This document shows positions 24,075 to 35,535 of a stretch of 64,000 nt of DNA, in pieces. The DNA lies in contig QJPP01007580.1 in NCBI GenBank assembly GCA_003996215.1, positions 62,001 to 126,000 on the forward strand. Direction: 5' to 3'. Positions within the stretch are counted from its first letter, which is position 1. Each line of letters begins with the position of its first letter. The notes beneath the pieces were generated by a model. The model was given only the letters and a program-made list of their open reading frames with translations. It was not told where the DNA came from and did no database searches. The DNA is from Jaltomata sinuosa (taxonomy: Eukaryota > Streptophyta > Magnoliopsida > Solanales > Solanaceae). A program made the position numbers and the translations under genes.

Positions 24075-24178
24075 CATGGGTTGCCTCCCATACAACGCCT
24101 GATTTAACATCGCGGCATGACGCTAGTCATTTGCCTACTCAGACTTCATAAAGTTTCCTTCATGGGTTTTCTCCCATG
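24075..24178 (-). repeat. Two copies of a CATGGG/CCCATG stem-loop module in C
   Basis: CATGGGTTGCCTCCCAT (24075-24091) and CATGGGTTTTCTCCCATG (24161-24178) are each followed by GCCTGATTTAACATCGCGGC. The stem-loop is the complement of the one at 1072-1089 in D, so it is conserved between the two Athila-type elements. Confidence 0.75.
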
Positions 24179-24289
24179 AAGTGCCTGATTTAACATCGCG
24201 GCATGATGTAGGCTACTTGGTTAATTAGACTTTACCAAGTTCCCAAGCTTCCACCATCTTGATTTTATCCTAAATAGGCTTTTACACGT

Positions 24290-25603
24290 TGACCATTTTC
24301 CTTAAACCATTTTCCATCTCGATTCTCAAGATCTATAGCACCATGTTGGGAAACCTGCACTACTCAAAACGGCCCTATCCATTTAGACCTAAGCTTGCCT
24401 GGAAATAAGCATAGATTAGAATTATAGAGCAGGACCAGCTCGCCCAGCTGAAAATCTCTTTTCTCAATCATCCGATCATGGTACATCTTCATCTTCTCCT
24501 TATACAGTGCTGAAATCTAATAAGCATTAAGGCGGAATTCATCAAGTTCATTTAACTGGCTAAGCCGCTGATAGGATGCATCACACCAGTCCAAGTTCAG
24601 CTTCTTAAGTGCCCATATAGCCTTATGCTCAAGATCCACCAGAAGATGACATGCTTTTCCAAACACAAGCTTATAAGGTGAAATGCCTATAGGAGTCTTG
24701 TAGGCTGTCTGATACGCCCATAGGGAATCATCTAGCTTCCTAGACCAATCTGTCCTGTTCACATTCACCATTTTTGCAAGGATAGATTTAATCTCCTGGT
24801 TGGAGAGCTCTACTTGCCCACTCGTCTGCGGGTGGTAAGGTGTTTCCACACTATGCCTCACCCCATATTTCTCAAGTAGATCTCTGACTAGCTTATTGCA
24901 AAAATGAGACCCTCCATCACTGATAATAGCTCGGGGTGTGCCAAATCTACAGAAGATATTATTTTTTAAGAATGTTGTGACACTCTTGCCCTCATTGTTG
25001 GGAAGCGCTACCGCCTATACCCATTTTGATACATACTCAACAGCAACCAGTATATACCTCATACCATTCCACATCACAAAAGGACCAATAAAATCGACTC
25101 CCCATAGATCAAATAATTCAATCACGAGGATAGGAGTTAGAGGAAGCATACCTCCTTCCCTTTGGAAATGATTACAGACTCTCGCGTACTCATGAGCATC
25201 TTTGTGAAGGGTCGGCCAATAGTAGTCACATTGCAGAATCTTGTGGGATGTCCAGGTGCCACCATGATTCCCCCTACAGGAGAGGAATGAAAAGCCTCAA
25301 GTATATCCTCCATCTCAGATCAACTACACATCTCTGAATCATGGTATCACCACACACAGGGAACATATATGGTTCTTTCCTAAAAAACTTCTTCACATTA
25401 GACATGAACTTCCTCTGTTGGTGGACTGTCAAGTATGGAGGAACTATGTCACTTTCTAAGTAGTTGGAAATATCTGCATACCATGGGATCAAATCCTGAG
25501 ATACGGCCAACACCTTTTCATCTGGGAAGGAATCATAAATCTTGAGCTCATATTTTAACTGCAATATAGCGTCATCTTCAAGTCTAGACAAGTGACCAAC
25601 CAC
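24290..25603 (-). pseudogene. Integrase of element C
   Basis: The piece 25603-25274 is the RNase H-integrase connection leading into the zinc-binding region (VVGHLSRLEDDA, FPDEKVLAV, PWYADISNYL). The piece 24861-24517 is the end of the catalytic core and the following region: VETPYHPQTSGQVELSNQEIK holds the final catalytic Glu, then WAYQTAYKTPIGISPYKLVFGKACHLL, a signature of plant Ty3/gypsy integrases. The frame continues, with one stop, through an RDFQLGELVLLYNSNL segment to about 24300. The stretch between these pieces (zinc finger and first Asp residues, 24870-25270) is present but split among frames by several stops. Confidence 0.8.
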
Positions 25604-26100
25604 CTGATTTTATGTACCTTTGCGATCCTTGACTTCAAAGTTAAATTCTTGCAATATGAGCACCCAACGAATCAACCTAGGCTTAGCATCCTTTTTATCC
25701 ATAAGGTACCTAAGAGCTACATAGTCTGTATGTACAATCACCTTGGTGTGAAACAAATATGATCTGAACTTTTCAAAAGAAAATACCACAGCTAGCAACT
25801 CCTATTCGGTCATAGTGTAGTTCTTCTAAGCAGGGGTCAGTGATTTACTAGCATAGTAAATTGGATGAAGAATCTTCTCTCATCTCTGGCCTAGGACTGC
25901 TCCTAGTGCTAATCCACTAGCATCACACATTACTTCAAATAACTCAGACCAATCATGTGCAGCAATAATGGAGGCTGAGATCAATTATAATTTTAGGCCC
26001 TCGAATGCCTTCAGACACGCTTCATCGAACACAAACTTCACATCTTTCTCTAATAGTTTGCATAAGGGATGTACAGTCTTAGAGAAGTTCTTTATAAACT
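25604..26100 (-). pseudogene. RNase H of element C
   Basis: The piece 25798-25610 contains the C-terminal half of a Ty3/gypsy RNase H (EKFRSYLFHTKVIVHTDYVALRYLM, with the catalytic Asp in HTDY, then RLIRWVLILQEFNFEVKDRKGT). The N-terminal half lies upstream to about 26100 in broken frames. A stop separates it from the integrase connection. Confidence 0.78.
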
Positions 26101-27161
26101 TGCGATAAAATCTAGCGTGTCCTAAGAAACTTCAAATACCCTTCACTGAATTTTGGGGGAGAAAATTTTTCAATCACCTCTATCTTAGCCTTATCAACCT
26201 CGATCCCTTTCTTTGATATTAGGTGGCCTAAGACAATACCTTCCTTGACCATGAAATGGCAGTTCTCCCAGTTTAGTACTAAGTTGAACTCTTCACATAT
26301 TTGCAACACACAACTCAGATGGGAAACACAATCATCAAATAAGTCACCAACCATAGAGAAATCATCCATGAATACCTCATTAGTGTCCTCCACCATGCTG
26401 GGGAAGATCGATATCATACATCTCTAAAAGGTTGCTGGTGCATTGCATAATCCAAACGACATACTTTTGAAAGTGAACGTCCCATATGAATAAGTGAAGG
26501 TTGTCTTCTCCTAATCTTCAGGAGCAATCGAAATCTGATTGTATCCTAAGTAACCATCAAGAAAATAGTATCATCCTCTACCAGCAAGATAGTCTAACAT
26601 TTGATCCATGAACGACATCGAAAAATGATCCGTCTATGTACACGAGTTCACCTTTCAATAATCCATGCACACACGCCAGCCTGTGACTGGTCTCATAAGG
26701 ATCAACTCATTTTAAGCATTAGGAACGACAGTGATTCCTCCTTTTTTTGGCATACACTGAATTGGGCTCACCCACTTGTTGTTCGCAATAGGGTAAACCA
26801 CACCTACATCCAACCACTTTATGATCTTATTCTTGACAAACTCTTGCATAGGTTGATTCAATCTATGCTGATGCTTAATACTTGGAACAAAATTTGGCTC
26901 GAGCTGGATTTTGTGCGCGCATATGCTTGGTGGGATACCAATAATGTAAGCAATAGACAACCCAATGTCCCTTTTAAACCTCTTCAGTACAAACACAAGT
27001 GCTTCAACTTGCCCTTCTCCTAAGTCGACTGCAATAATCATAGGAAAAGTGTTGTCAGCTCCTAAGAAAACATAACGCAAGTGTGATGGAAGTGTCTTGA
27101 GCTCCAAGACTGGAGGCTCCTCAATAGAGGGTATGGCTGGAAGGGTTGCTCTATTATTCAA
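26101..27161 (-). pseudogene. Reverse transcriptase of element C
   Basis: The piece 27161-26712 is the RT N-terminus (PVLELKTLPSHLRYVFLG, then the fingers segment VKNKIIKWLDVGVVYPIANNKWVSP). The piece 26417-26112 has the catalytic box as EVFMDDFSMVG (F-M-D-D), followed by the thumb (GIVLGHLISKKGIEVDKAKI). The part between them, with the remaining palm, is present but scattered over frames by stops. The polymerase box itself is intact in sequence. Confidence 0.85.
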
Positions 27162-27189
27162 TTATATATCAAGCTTCTTTGGAGCATAA

Positions 27190-27860
27190 GATTAAGAACC
27201 CATACCAGCATGCGCTTCCACCATGTCAGCATATTCATCAATGTCATTCCCATCAAAAGTCATGATCATGGCTGGAAGAGCCTCAACATCAAGTCTCTCC
27301 TCAACTGGCACCGACAATTGTTCTTCATCCATAATATCAATAACTGAGACTACCCTCAGGTCATCATGGTGCTTCATAGATTGGTACAGGTTAAAAGTGA
27401 CTTCCTCATCATTCAGTCTGAATTTTATCTGGCCTATTTCAAAGTCAACTAAAGCACGTCCAGTGGAAAGGAATGGTCGCCCTAAGATAATGGGGACCTA
27501 AAAGTCTACCTCATAGTCTAGAATCATGAAGTTCGCTGGAAATATAAAGGAATCTACTTTCACAAGCACATCATATAAGATACCCGCTGACCTCTTCAAA
27601 GTGTTATCTGCCATCAATAGCCACATTGTCATCAGTGTGGGGGCTCCCAAGGCCAACTATTTGAATACTACCAAAGGCATCAGATTGATGCTCGCACCCA
27701 AATCACACAAAGCCTTGGAAAAATAGAATGCCCCATTTGTGCAAGGAATGGTGAAAGCTCCCGGATCCTCCCTTTTCTATACTAGAGAACATGAAGCTAT
27801 TGCACTATAATGGTGTAATTTATCCACAGGCTCGAAACTTATAGTTATCTTCTTCATCAA
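27190..27860 (-). pseudogene. Protease of element C
   Basis: The minus-strand frame contains GAFTIPC, then the active site CDLGASINLMP (aspartic protease with D-L-G-A-S), ADNTLKRSAGIL, and VPIILGRPFL. This is the arrangement found in Athila-type proteases and in element E. An acidic linker with repeated VVSVIDIMDEE-like segments leads towards RT. Two in-frame stops (for example after VVFK and after YEVDF) break it. Confidence 0.82.
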
Positions 27861-27959
27861 ATGTCCTTCAAGAACTTCACATATCCATTCATCTAGTTTA
27901 AAGCCTCAACCAAAGGAATATTGACTGAAAATTGCTTCCACATAGAGATAAGTTTTCTA

Positions 27960-29100
27960 AATTTTCCATCTTTAGCCTTCAATTACCTCCTTGTCCTTTC
28001 TCTTGGTATCAGCTGTCTCTTTCACAACATGGCTATCCTCATCACCCTTTACTTCAGACTTGACCACAATTTCAACTTTATCATTTTCAGGCTCAGTTTG
28101 ATCCTCAACAACTATAGGGATTGGAGTGTCAATGGTATTGTTTCCACTTTGTGTAGTCACCTCTATGCAATGTTTATCATTCTTTGGATTTTGAATTGTA
28201 TCATTTGGAAGAGTACCCTTTTGATGCTGATTTAGGGCTATAGACATTTGGTTCATCTGCGTCTCAATATGCTTTATGGCAACTGCATGTGACTCCACTT
28301 TCTGACTCATACCTAAGATGTCAGCACGCATTTCCTTCAAGTTTCCATCAGTTGACTCATCCTTCTGCAATACCTTAGCAATTATTTCTTTGATAGTTAG
28401 CTGATCAGATCCTACTTTATAGTTACTAGGAGGGACATATAGGCTGTTTCTATCATTCTTGTAGCCATTCCTCTTGTGTCAGTCACCATCCCTGTCTCTA
28501 TATCTGTTTTGGTCTCTATAGCCAGACCAGTTGTAGTTGTCATCTCTATCTTTGTTCCGACCTTGATTTCCTTGGCCATTGACCAGGAAACCCACCACTT
28601 GATCATTCAAATAATTAGCTTCTTTATAAGATTCATGCCCATTATGTCTCAGTGCTTTACCTTGTGCACCTATAGCATTTACCTCAACCGATTTTAAGAA
28701 TTTGTTTCACAATCAGATCTACAGTTATTTTTAATCCTGTAAAATCTTGTCTAATCTCCTACAATTCTTGATAGTCTATGGATTTCCCATTTGCATAAGT
28801 TCCTGCTGCACTTTCAGCCTCTCTCATATACCAAGCCTTGTTCATCTTGGTAACCCTATTAAGCATCTCATAAGCTTTGACATAAGTATTCTCCATGAAT
28901 TCTCCCCCAGTCACTGTATCAGCTACTGCCTTGGTGTTTGTGTTCAGTGCTCTGTGGAAGATCTCCATCAGGTGTCTCAAAAACTCCCTCCTTGATCATG
29001 TTTCTCAGAGTTCTTGGTAGTTCGGGATCAAATGGAATCAGGGGATTGCCTTGACTCCTTGTACTGGGAATGCATAAGTGTGCAACCTGTGGAACAAACC
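27960..29100 (-). pseudogene. Gag of element C, internally deleted
   Basis: The N-terminus (about 29075-28990) matches that of element E (STRSxG, PDPEL, RTLR). It is joined after fewer than 30 codons to the capsid C-terminal segment FHRALNTNTKAVADTVTGGEFM (28950-28880). In E about 200 codons separate these points, so roughly 600 bp of the capsid core are missing. Further on come a Gly/Asn/Arg/Asp-rich nucleocapsid-like stretch (28606-28440) and a helical segment (28370-27972, MSQKVESHAVAIKHIETQMNQM) corresponding to 52180-52040 of E. Several stops are present. Confidence 0.78.
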
Positions 29101-29178
29101 AAAAATAATAGAAAAAGTAAAATCAGGAAATAAGGACTAATAGTAAATAACATAATTGCTCTTAGTCCTAAACCATAT

Positions 29179-29196
29179 TCTCCGGCAATGGGGCCA
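29179..29196 (-). other. Primer binding site of element C
   Basis: Minus-strand TGGCCCCATTGCCGGAGA, five bases past the LTR end, is a three-base variant of TGGCGCCGTTGCCGGGGA, the site used by Athila elements and present unmutated in E. Confidence 0.8.
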
Positions 29197-30189
29197 AAAT
29201 TTGATATGCCAAAATTATACCTTTTTTAGAAGCATAAAGTGGCCGATGTTCAAATATAAAACCCAACGAAGGTTGGGGTTGATTCCACAGGAAATATGGT
29301 AGGACTAGGGTCAACTATGTTTATTCTTGCTCTTAGCCATTTATTTACCTCAAATTGGGGTTTAAAGTAAAAGTAATACTCGTAATTTAGATTCGAACAA
29401 GTAACAAGGTAACAGTTCCAAGTATTGAAATCAATGGGAGAAGCGACTAGGGTAGTGTTCCCCATGAGATCATAACGTAGTAAGGCATTGTACTTAGTAA
29501 TCTAATTTGGTGCTATGCATGCAAGATCAGTAAGTTAGGTTCTCCTAAGCGGATGGTTGCCAAAATAGAAGAATATCACCATGAAACTTGGACAGTCTAC
29601 TGGTGTTTGCTTTTCTAACCCTTACCAGTGATCCCAGACTAGCTTTCCCTGGTAAAGTTAAAGCTAATTAGGTGAGGGTTGGTAGCCTCAAATATCCATT
29701 GTATAATCCCCTTTCCCATTTGATACCCCTTTGGTCAAGCAAGTAAGAATAAGGTGAGTTCTAACATTTGCAACTGTTAAAAAGCAATCAAAACGAGGGG
29801 AAGAACAATACATGCATGAACGTCGTCCTAGGATTTCCAAGTACTTTGCCTACTTTGTTAATCCTTCATGGTTCCCACAAACTTAGTTATGTATTTAGCT
29901 ACTCATAGTTGTAAGAAGGCTGTCAGATTTAGATGAAGAGATCATGATTATAACTTACAATAACAAGTAAAGAAAACCAAAATCTTGAATTCTTAAGAAC
30001 ACTTCAATAATTAAGAACGATACGAATTCTTAAAAACTGTGTTATGATGTCTTAGTTTTGCATAAAGTATGTGTAACAATACATTAAAATTGCATAACTC
30101 TTGAAATAAAACCGAAGGGAATGTATTTATAGACAAAACAGACCAAATCCTAACAAAACTAGGAGAGCTGAAATGACAGCCTGTGACAG

Positions 30190-30414
30190 TCAATGAATAA
30201 TGGTTGTATCAATGAATATAGTTAGATACATACAAGCTAATATAGGTTGTACTTGATACATATAAGTTGAAACAGGTTGAGTACATACATGCTAATATAG
30301 ATTGTATCACTTGTATTCATTCGCAGTAGTATCGCTTTTATTCATTTATGATACAACAATACAGGCTGATATATGTTGTATTTGATACATACATGCTGAT
30401 TATGGTTGATATAG
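30190..30414 (-). repeat. GATACATACATG minisatellite in C LTR
   Basis: Diverged units combine GATACATACATGCTGATATAG with TTGTATCACTTGTATTCATT; arms such as GATACA/TGTATC make them partly palindromic. Units continue after T at 39284-39560. Confidence 0.6.
30410..30414. repeat. Target site duplication of element T, left copy
   Basis: TATAG, repeated at 39279-39283 directly after the right LTR of T. Confidence 0.9.
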
Positions 30415-32458
30415 TGTAACACCCTAGAAAATCCTAAGTGTTCAGCTATAAGAACCCAAAACAGGATCCACAGACCAAGTTCATGAGTCGTGGATTGAAC
30501 CTTGAGCTATGGAATGTTCTTGTAGAAATCATACCTACAGATCAGACCTTAGATCCTGTTCCACAGACCATTGTAGCCCTTAATGGAAATGAGACCTAAG
30601 GGTCCCCTCTCAGCCTTGATCCACGATCAGCTTTCACAGGCCATGAAAGGATCCACAAACTATGGATGGTGGTCATGGCAATTAGACATGGAACCCATGC
30701 AAAGGGCCAGGAACCATGACAGAATGATTCGTGGAAACATCCACAAACCGTGGTTTCCATCCATGGAACTCAGTTCGCTAATTTTTTAGTACTTTTAAAT
30801 AAATCTTTCCAGGGGTATTCTAGACCTTTCCTACTCTTTTAGAAGGCTAAACCATGTCATTTTGAATAGCCTAAGACTAATTATTAAGCCTAAAACTACC
30901 CTAATCCTTCATTCTCCCAAAAACCATCCGACACTTAATAAAACAGAGAAAAGAAATGCCTCTTTTCTTTCAAGAACAAGCAGAAGGGTTCATCAACCTA
31001 TGACTCCAAAGCCAAGGATTTCACCAAGGGTTTTGCTTTCAGGTATGTGGGAATTCATCAATGGGTATCCTTTCACCCATTGAGTCCCTAAGTTAATTCA
31101 GTTCTTCAGTTTCAGTTTAATGTTCAGGACCTAGGGTTCCTGAATTTCATAAACCCCTTGTATTTCAGTTTCCTTGCTATGTATGAACTTTTATTTCATG
31201 TTTCCTTGAAGTCTAGCATTGTGTATACTCAAAATATTCAAACCATCAGCATGTTGTTAAATTCATGACTTCAATTATGATTATCAACTGCATATTTTAT
31301 TCAGAGTCTAGAATTATTAAAAGTAGTTCAATTCCTCAGGATGAAGGCTTATGAACACCCGATCAGTTTAGGATTTCTTGCTTTTTCAGTTAGATGCTCA
31401 ATTTTTTAAAATTACATGATTAAAATTCTTTCAGTCTCAGATTATTCTTTTCATTTTTAGAAAGTTAGTATTTTGAGCTATCCAGTATATTAGTTAAGTT
31501 ACATATTTAGTGGGAGTAGTACTTAGCACCGAGTAGACGCAGGAATGAAGGCTCACCCATCAGTTAGGCTGATACCTTTAGCAGAAATCCCTAAGTCCCA
31601 AAACTACGTGCCACCATAGGTTCTAAAGGGTCACTCGTTATAATAGTCTTCACACCTTGGTCCTTTTTGGATATCAGATTAGTGGATCCATGTCAGCTAG
31701 TGTTCATACCCTTGGCAAGGTATGGGCACCCTCCTAGCAAGGGTTACAGGTTAGCCCATAGTTAGCTCAGCTTAGGGTATGTCAGTTAACAGTAGCTCCC
31801 ACAGTACAGATTCATTAATTGCATGAACTTTTAGTCAGTTATCCAGTTCAGTGTTGTACAGTTGCATATTATCTACTTGATCATTGCATCAATTTATGTC
31901 TTTTAGTTTCTTGTTTAATTTATCTTTTATAATCAGTTTACCTCATCATATCAAGTATGTATAGATTAGTGCATATCCTGCATGCTCAGTACATTTATAG
32001 TACTGGCACATACTTTTTTTCTACATCCTATAATGATGAAGGTTCACGCACTCAGCATCCATACCGCGCTTAGTACAATTCTCCAGTCCTCTTAGCAACA
32101 GAGTTGGTGAGTCCATATATTTGGAGGACAAGATTTATGTTAATTTTATTTAGTCTTTTGTTCATTTTATAGATTATTAGAGTTACCTGGGGGCTTGTCC
32201 CAGCAACTCATCTCAATAGAGGTTTTCAGACATAGAGTCAGTTTCCAGCTTATATAGTCAGTTATTTCAGACAATATATACATATTTAGATATTGTCAGT
32301 TTATATTTTCCAAACTTATATTATTACATAAGCTTAGCTTCCGCTCAGATATTAATCTAATCAGAATGTATAATATATGCCAGACCATGGGTTAGCTTGG
32401 GGTCACTTATGGCTCTATGCACCGTGTTGCATCTAGGGGGTAATCTTAGGGCATGACA
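30415..32458 (+). repeat. 5' LTR of element T
   Basis: It begins TGTAACACCC and ends GGGCATGACA. It contains a palindrome array (30466-30780) made of ATCCAC/GTGGAT-type arms. The array is followed by a weak TATA-like TTTTAAATAAAT (30793-30804), then a long AT-rich non-coding part. Confidence 0.9.
30466..30780 (+). repeat. Palindrome array in T 5' LTR
   Basis: Repeated imperfect palindromes such as GATCCACAGACCATGGATGG-like and TTCATGAGTCGTGGATT-like units are irregularly spaced. The matching array in the 3' LTR is at 37262-37600. ORFs through it are not genes. Confidence 0.7.
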
Positions 32459-32462
32459 AACT

Positions 32463-32474
32463 TGATATCAGAGC
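32463..32474 (+). other. Primer binding site of element T
   Basis: TGATATCAGAGC follows the LTR end by four bases and is one base different from the tRNA-Met complement TGGTATCAGAGC. The following leader (to 32703) has no coding sequence. Confidence 0.85.
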
Positions 32475-32703
32475 ATCAGGTTTAATGTCTCCTAGGGTGT
32501 CTAAAAGCCACATCAAATAGAGCCTTTTCATAAGTGTAAAGCGCGTCACACTTATGAGAGAGAGGCTATGAGGCATTTTTAGGAAAATTTCCCTTCTTTT
32601 TTTCCATATCACATGATAGAGTGTGAACCCGATATAATATCCTTCTAATTCATACTCTACACATTACAGAAAATTCCTTCAAGAAGAGCAAACAGAAGGA
32701 GAA

Positions 32704-33780
32704 ATGGCAACGAAAGTGGGAACCAAGCAGCACCACTAGTCCCAATAGACCCTCTGAATGAGCAAGTCACTCATGCCCAGTTCAGGGCTTCTTTTCAGGT
32801 ACTAACTTAGTCCATGACTACTCAAGTGAACCAGTAGGATGTTGCACCAGTCAACCCACAAAATAATTTAGCAGCAGCTAAAGTCTGGGACATCACTTGG
32901 ATGAAAACTCTGAAGTTCCATAGTCTAAGGCTGAGAAAGATCCGCAAGAGTTGCTTGATGACATCTAGAAAGTTACTGAGATCATGGGTGTCACTACAAT
33001 TGAAAGTGCAGACTTGGTTGCTTATTCTTTAAAGGAAGTGGCTTACACATGGTACAAACAGTGAAAAAAAACTAGGGGTACAGATGCAGGCCCAGTAGAT
33101 TGGGATCAAATCATGACTGCATTTCTAGATAGGTTCTTCCCACTTGTATTAAGGAAAGCCAAGGTTCAGAATTTCATCAACTTGAGGTAGGGTGACATAA
33201 GTGTGAAGGAGTACCCTCTCAAGTTTATTCAACTATCGAAGTATACTCCGACAATAGTAGCTGACTCTAGATCCCGTATGAGTAAGTTTGTATCTGGTGT
33301 GGCTGAAGATGTGGTAAAGGAATATAGAACTGCTATGCTGGTGAATGACTTAGATATCTCTAGGTTGTTGACTCATGCCTAACATATTGAGGAGGAAAAG
33401 ACCAAAGAAAGGGAAAGAGACAATAAGAGGGCTAGAATAGGTAGCTTCAATTACTCTCAGCCGAGGTCAGAAGGTGAAAATCATTCTCCATTCTGACAAA
33501 AATCTTCATCTCCAACCCCATCCTCTTCTAGCACCCTAGTGCCTAAGTTCAGACAGGATCAACGAGATAGTGCACCATGCTCTAAGTCCCAGGGTAGTGT
33601 CACTAGCAAATGTACTAATCCAGTTTGCAAGAAATATCGTAGGAACTACCAAGGTAAGTGCATGGACAGCAGTGGCAATTGTTTTGGATGTGGCAAGCCA
33701 GGTCATAGGATGAAAGAGTGTCCAATGTCTTCACAAAGAGTCAGGGATGCTCGTAAGCAAAACCAGGCTAACCCCTAAGC
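32704..33780 (+). pseudogene. Gag of element T
   Basis: An ATG at 32704 begins a basic N-terminus that soon meets a stop. The capsid core follows in shifting frames from about 32870 to 33380 (EIMGVTTIESADLVAYSLKEV, FLDRFFPLVLRKAKVQNF, EYPLKFIQLSKYTPT). The last part, 33539-33778, is open and has a complete zinc knuckle CFGCGKPGHRMKEC (C-x2-C-x4-H-x4-C), preceded by a second Cys-containing stretch (CTNPVCKKY). The role is capsid and RNA packaging. Stops are mostly TAG or TAA in places where Gln or Trp codons would be expected. Confidence 0.85.
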
Positions 33781-33839
33781 AGCTCCAGAAGGTCACCCAA
33801 CTAAGCAGGGTGCCTTGTCTAGTGAAGGTGGAAGACAGT

Positions 33840-34281
33840 GCCATAATAAACTGTGCACTCCAGACTCGACAGGACTAGGAGGATTCCTCCAATATAGTCA
33901 CTGGTAAATTGCCAGTCTTTTATATAGATGTAAATACATGTTAGATCCTGGAGCCACACTCTCTCTTATGACCTTTTATATAGTAGTAAACTTCGGTGTC
34001 AGTCCAGAAATCCTCCTAGAGCCTTTCTCAGCCTCTACTCCTATTTATGATTCAGTCATAGCCAGATGGACATACAAAAATTACCGGTCACAGTTTGTCA
34101 AAAAGTTACATCATCTTGTCTTGTAGAGTTAGATATGACTCACTTTGATGCTATTCTTGGCATGGACTGGATACATGCTTGTTATGCCTCAGTCGATTGT
34201 AGAACCAAAATAGTTTGGTTCCAATTTCTATATGAGCCAGTCTTAGAATGGAAGAGTAATACCTTAGTGCCTATAGGTTAA
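33840..34281 (+). pseudogene. Protease of element T
   Basis: The active site is seen as LDPGATLSLMT (D-P-G-A-T) at 33941-33973, and the closing motif FDAILGMDWIHACYASVDC at 34146-34202 in another frame, so a shift lies between them near 34080-34130. This pair is the normal start and end of the chromovirus protease domain. Confidence 0.82.
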
Positions 34282-35010
34282 TTCGACTCTTATCTTAAGG
34301 CCAGAAAAATGATTTCCAAAGGGTGTATCTACCATTTTTTTTGGGTTATGAATTCATATTCTAAGATTCCAACTCTTCTGTTAGTCTCAATGGTTAATGA
34401 ATTCCCAAAAGTGTTTCTAGAAGATCTTCTCGGAGTTTTTCCTAAGCGAGAAATTGACTTTAGAATAGATCTTCTTCCAGATACCCAACCTATCTCAATT
34501 CCGCTCCAAAGACAATCTTTAGAACTTGATATGGTTACTATGACTTTCTAGTTATGTCTTTTGGACTAATGAATGCTCTTGCAGCTTTCATGGATTTGAT
34601 GAACATGGTGTTCAAGCAGTACTTGGACATATTCATCATTGTCTTTACTGATGACATCCTGGTGTATTCTCAGAGTAAGAAGGAGCATACAAATCATTTG
34701 AGGATTGTGCTACAAACTCTTAAGGATAATCAATAATTCGCCAAGTCGAGTAAGTGTGAATTCTAGTTGAAGTCAGTTGCCCTCCTTGGTCATGTGGTGT
34801 CTAGCAATGGCATATGAGTTGATTTGCAGAATATAAAGGCAGTGGAAAACTGGTCGAGACCCACTTCTTCGACAGACATCAGGAGATTTTTGGGTTTGGC
34901 TAGTTACTACAAGAGAGTTTTTAAAGGATTTTCATCCATATATGCCCTGTTGACCAGATTAACTCAGAAAAAAATTAAGTTCTAGTGGTCATATGAGTGC
35001 GAGAAAAACT
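34282..35010 (+). pseudogene. Reverse transcriptase of element T, internally deleted
   Basis: The N-terminus (34390-34505: VNEFPKVF, DLLGVFP, REIDFRIDLLPDTQPISIP) is joined within about 30 bp to the palm (YYDFLVMSFGLMNALAAFMDLMN, 34530 onward). The fingers and first palm part, roughly 100 codons in this family, are missing, with a shift at the junction near 34505-34535. The catalytic box reads VFTDDILVYS, a Thr variant of F-I-D-D. The thumb and connection continue with stops to about 35010 (LGHVVSSNGI, SRPTSSTDIRRFLGLASYYKR). Confidence 0.87.
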
Positions 35011-35535
35011 TCCAAGAGTTGGAGACCAAGTTGACCACAACTCTAGTTTTAACTCTACCAGAGGGTTTAGATGGATTTATGGTGTATTGTGATGCATCCA
35101 GAGTTGGCTTGGGTTTTGTTTTGATTCATAATGGTAAGGTCATTTCCTATGCCCCCAGACAGCTTAAGTTTCATAAGAAGAACTACTTGACTCATGCTTT
35201 TGAGTTAGCCGTAGTTGTATTTGTCCAAAGATTTAGAGACACTACTTGTATGGTATACATGTAGATGTGTTTACAGACCATAAGAGCCTCTAGTATGTGT
35301 TCACCCAGAAAGAGTTGATTCTTCATCAGAGAAGGTGGTTCGAGTTTCTCAAGGATTATGATATGAATATGCTCTACCGTACGGGTAAGGACAATGTAGT
35401 GGCTGATTCACTTAGCAGAATATCCATGGGTAGCATGTCACACATTGAGGAAGAGAAGAAGGAATTAGTTAAGGATGTTCATAGACTCTCTCTCTTAGGA
35501 GTATGCCTTTTGGACACAGTGGATGGCTGAGTAAT
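35011..35535 (+). pseudogene. RNase H of element T
   Basis: The piece 35019-35264 holds GFMVYCDASRVGLGFVL with the first catalytic Asp, then YLTHAFELAVVVF with the catalytic Glu. After a stop and a frame change the fragment at 35297-35530 gives the end of the domain and the connection (RRWFEFLKDYDMNMLYRTGK, NVVADSLSRISMGS). It precedes integrase as expected. Confidence 0.87.

Larger units (their letters stand above)
21254..30414 (-). mobile_element. Element C: Athila-type Ty3/gypsy retrotransposon, 5' LTR to third ORF
   Basis: On the minus strand C runs from a 5' LTR (continuing beyond 39283), through a tRNA-Asp-like primer site (29196-29179), gag, protease, RT, RNase H and integrase, a long spacer, and a third ORF that is cut at about 21254 by B. 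The 3' LTR is outside the window. Protease motif DLGASINLMP, the primer site and the third ORF place it with Athila-type elements. All genes carry stops or shifts and gag has a large internal deletion. T inserted into its 5' LTR. Confidence 0.8.
29202..30414 (-). repeat. 5' LTR of element C, inner part
   Basis: On the plus strand it starts TGATATGCC beside the primer site. It contains the U5 hallmark GGTTGGGGTTGATTCCACAGG, colinear with D (reverse) and E, and a minus-strand TATAAATA at 30131-30124. Upstream of that it has AT-rich repeats with GATACATACATGCTGATATAG units. T interrupts it at 30414, and repeats of the same type resume at 39284. The outer end is not resolved; by comparison with D it should lie a few hundred bases beyond 39284. 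Confidence 0.75.
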
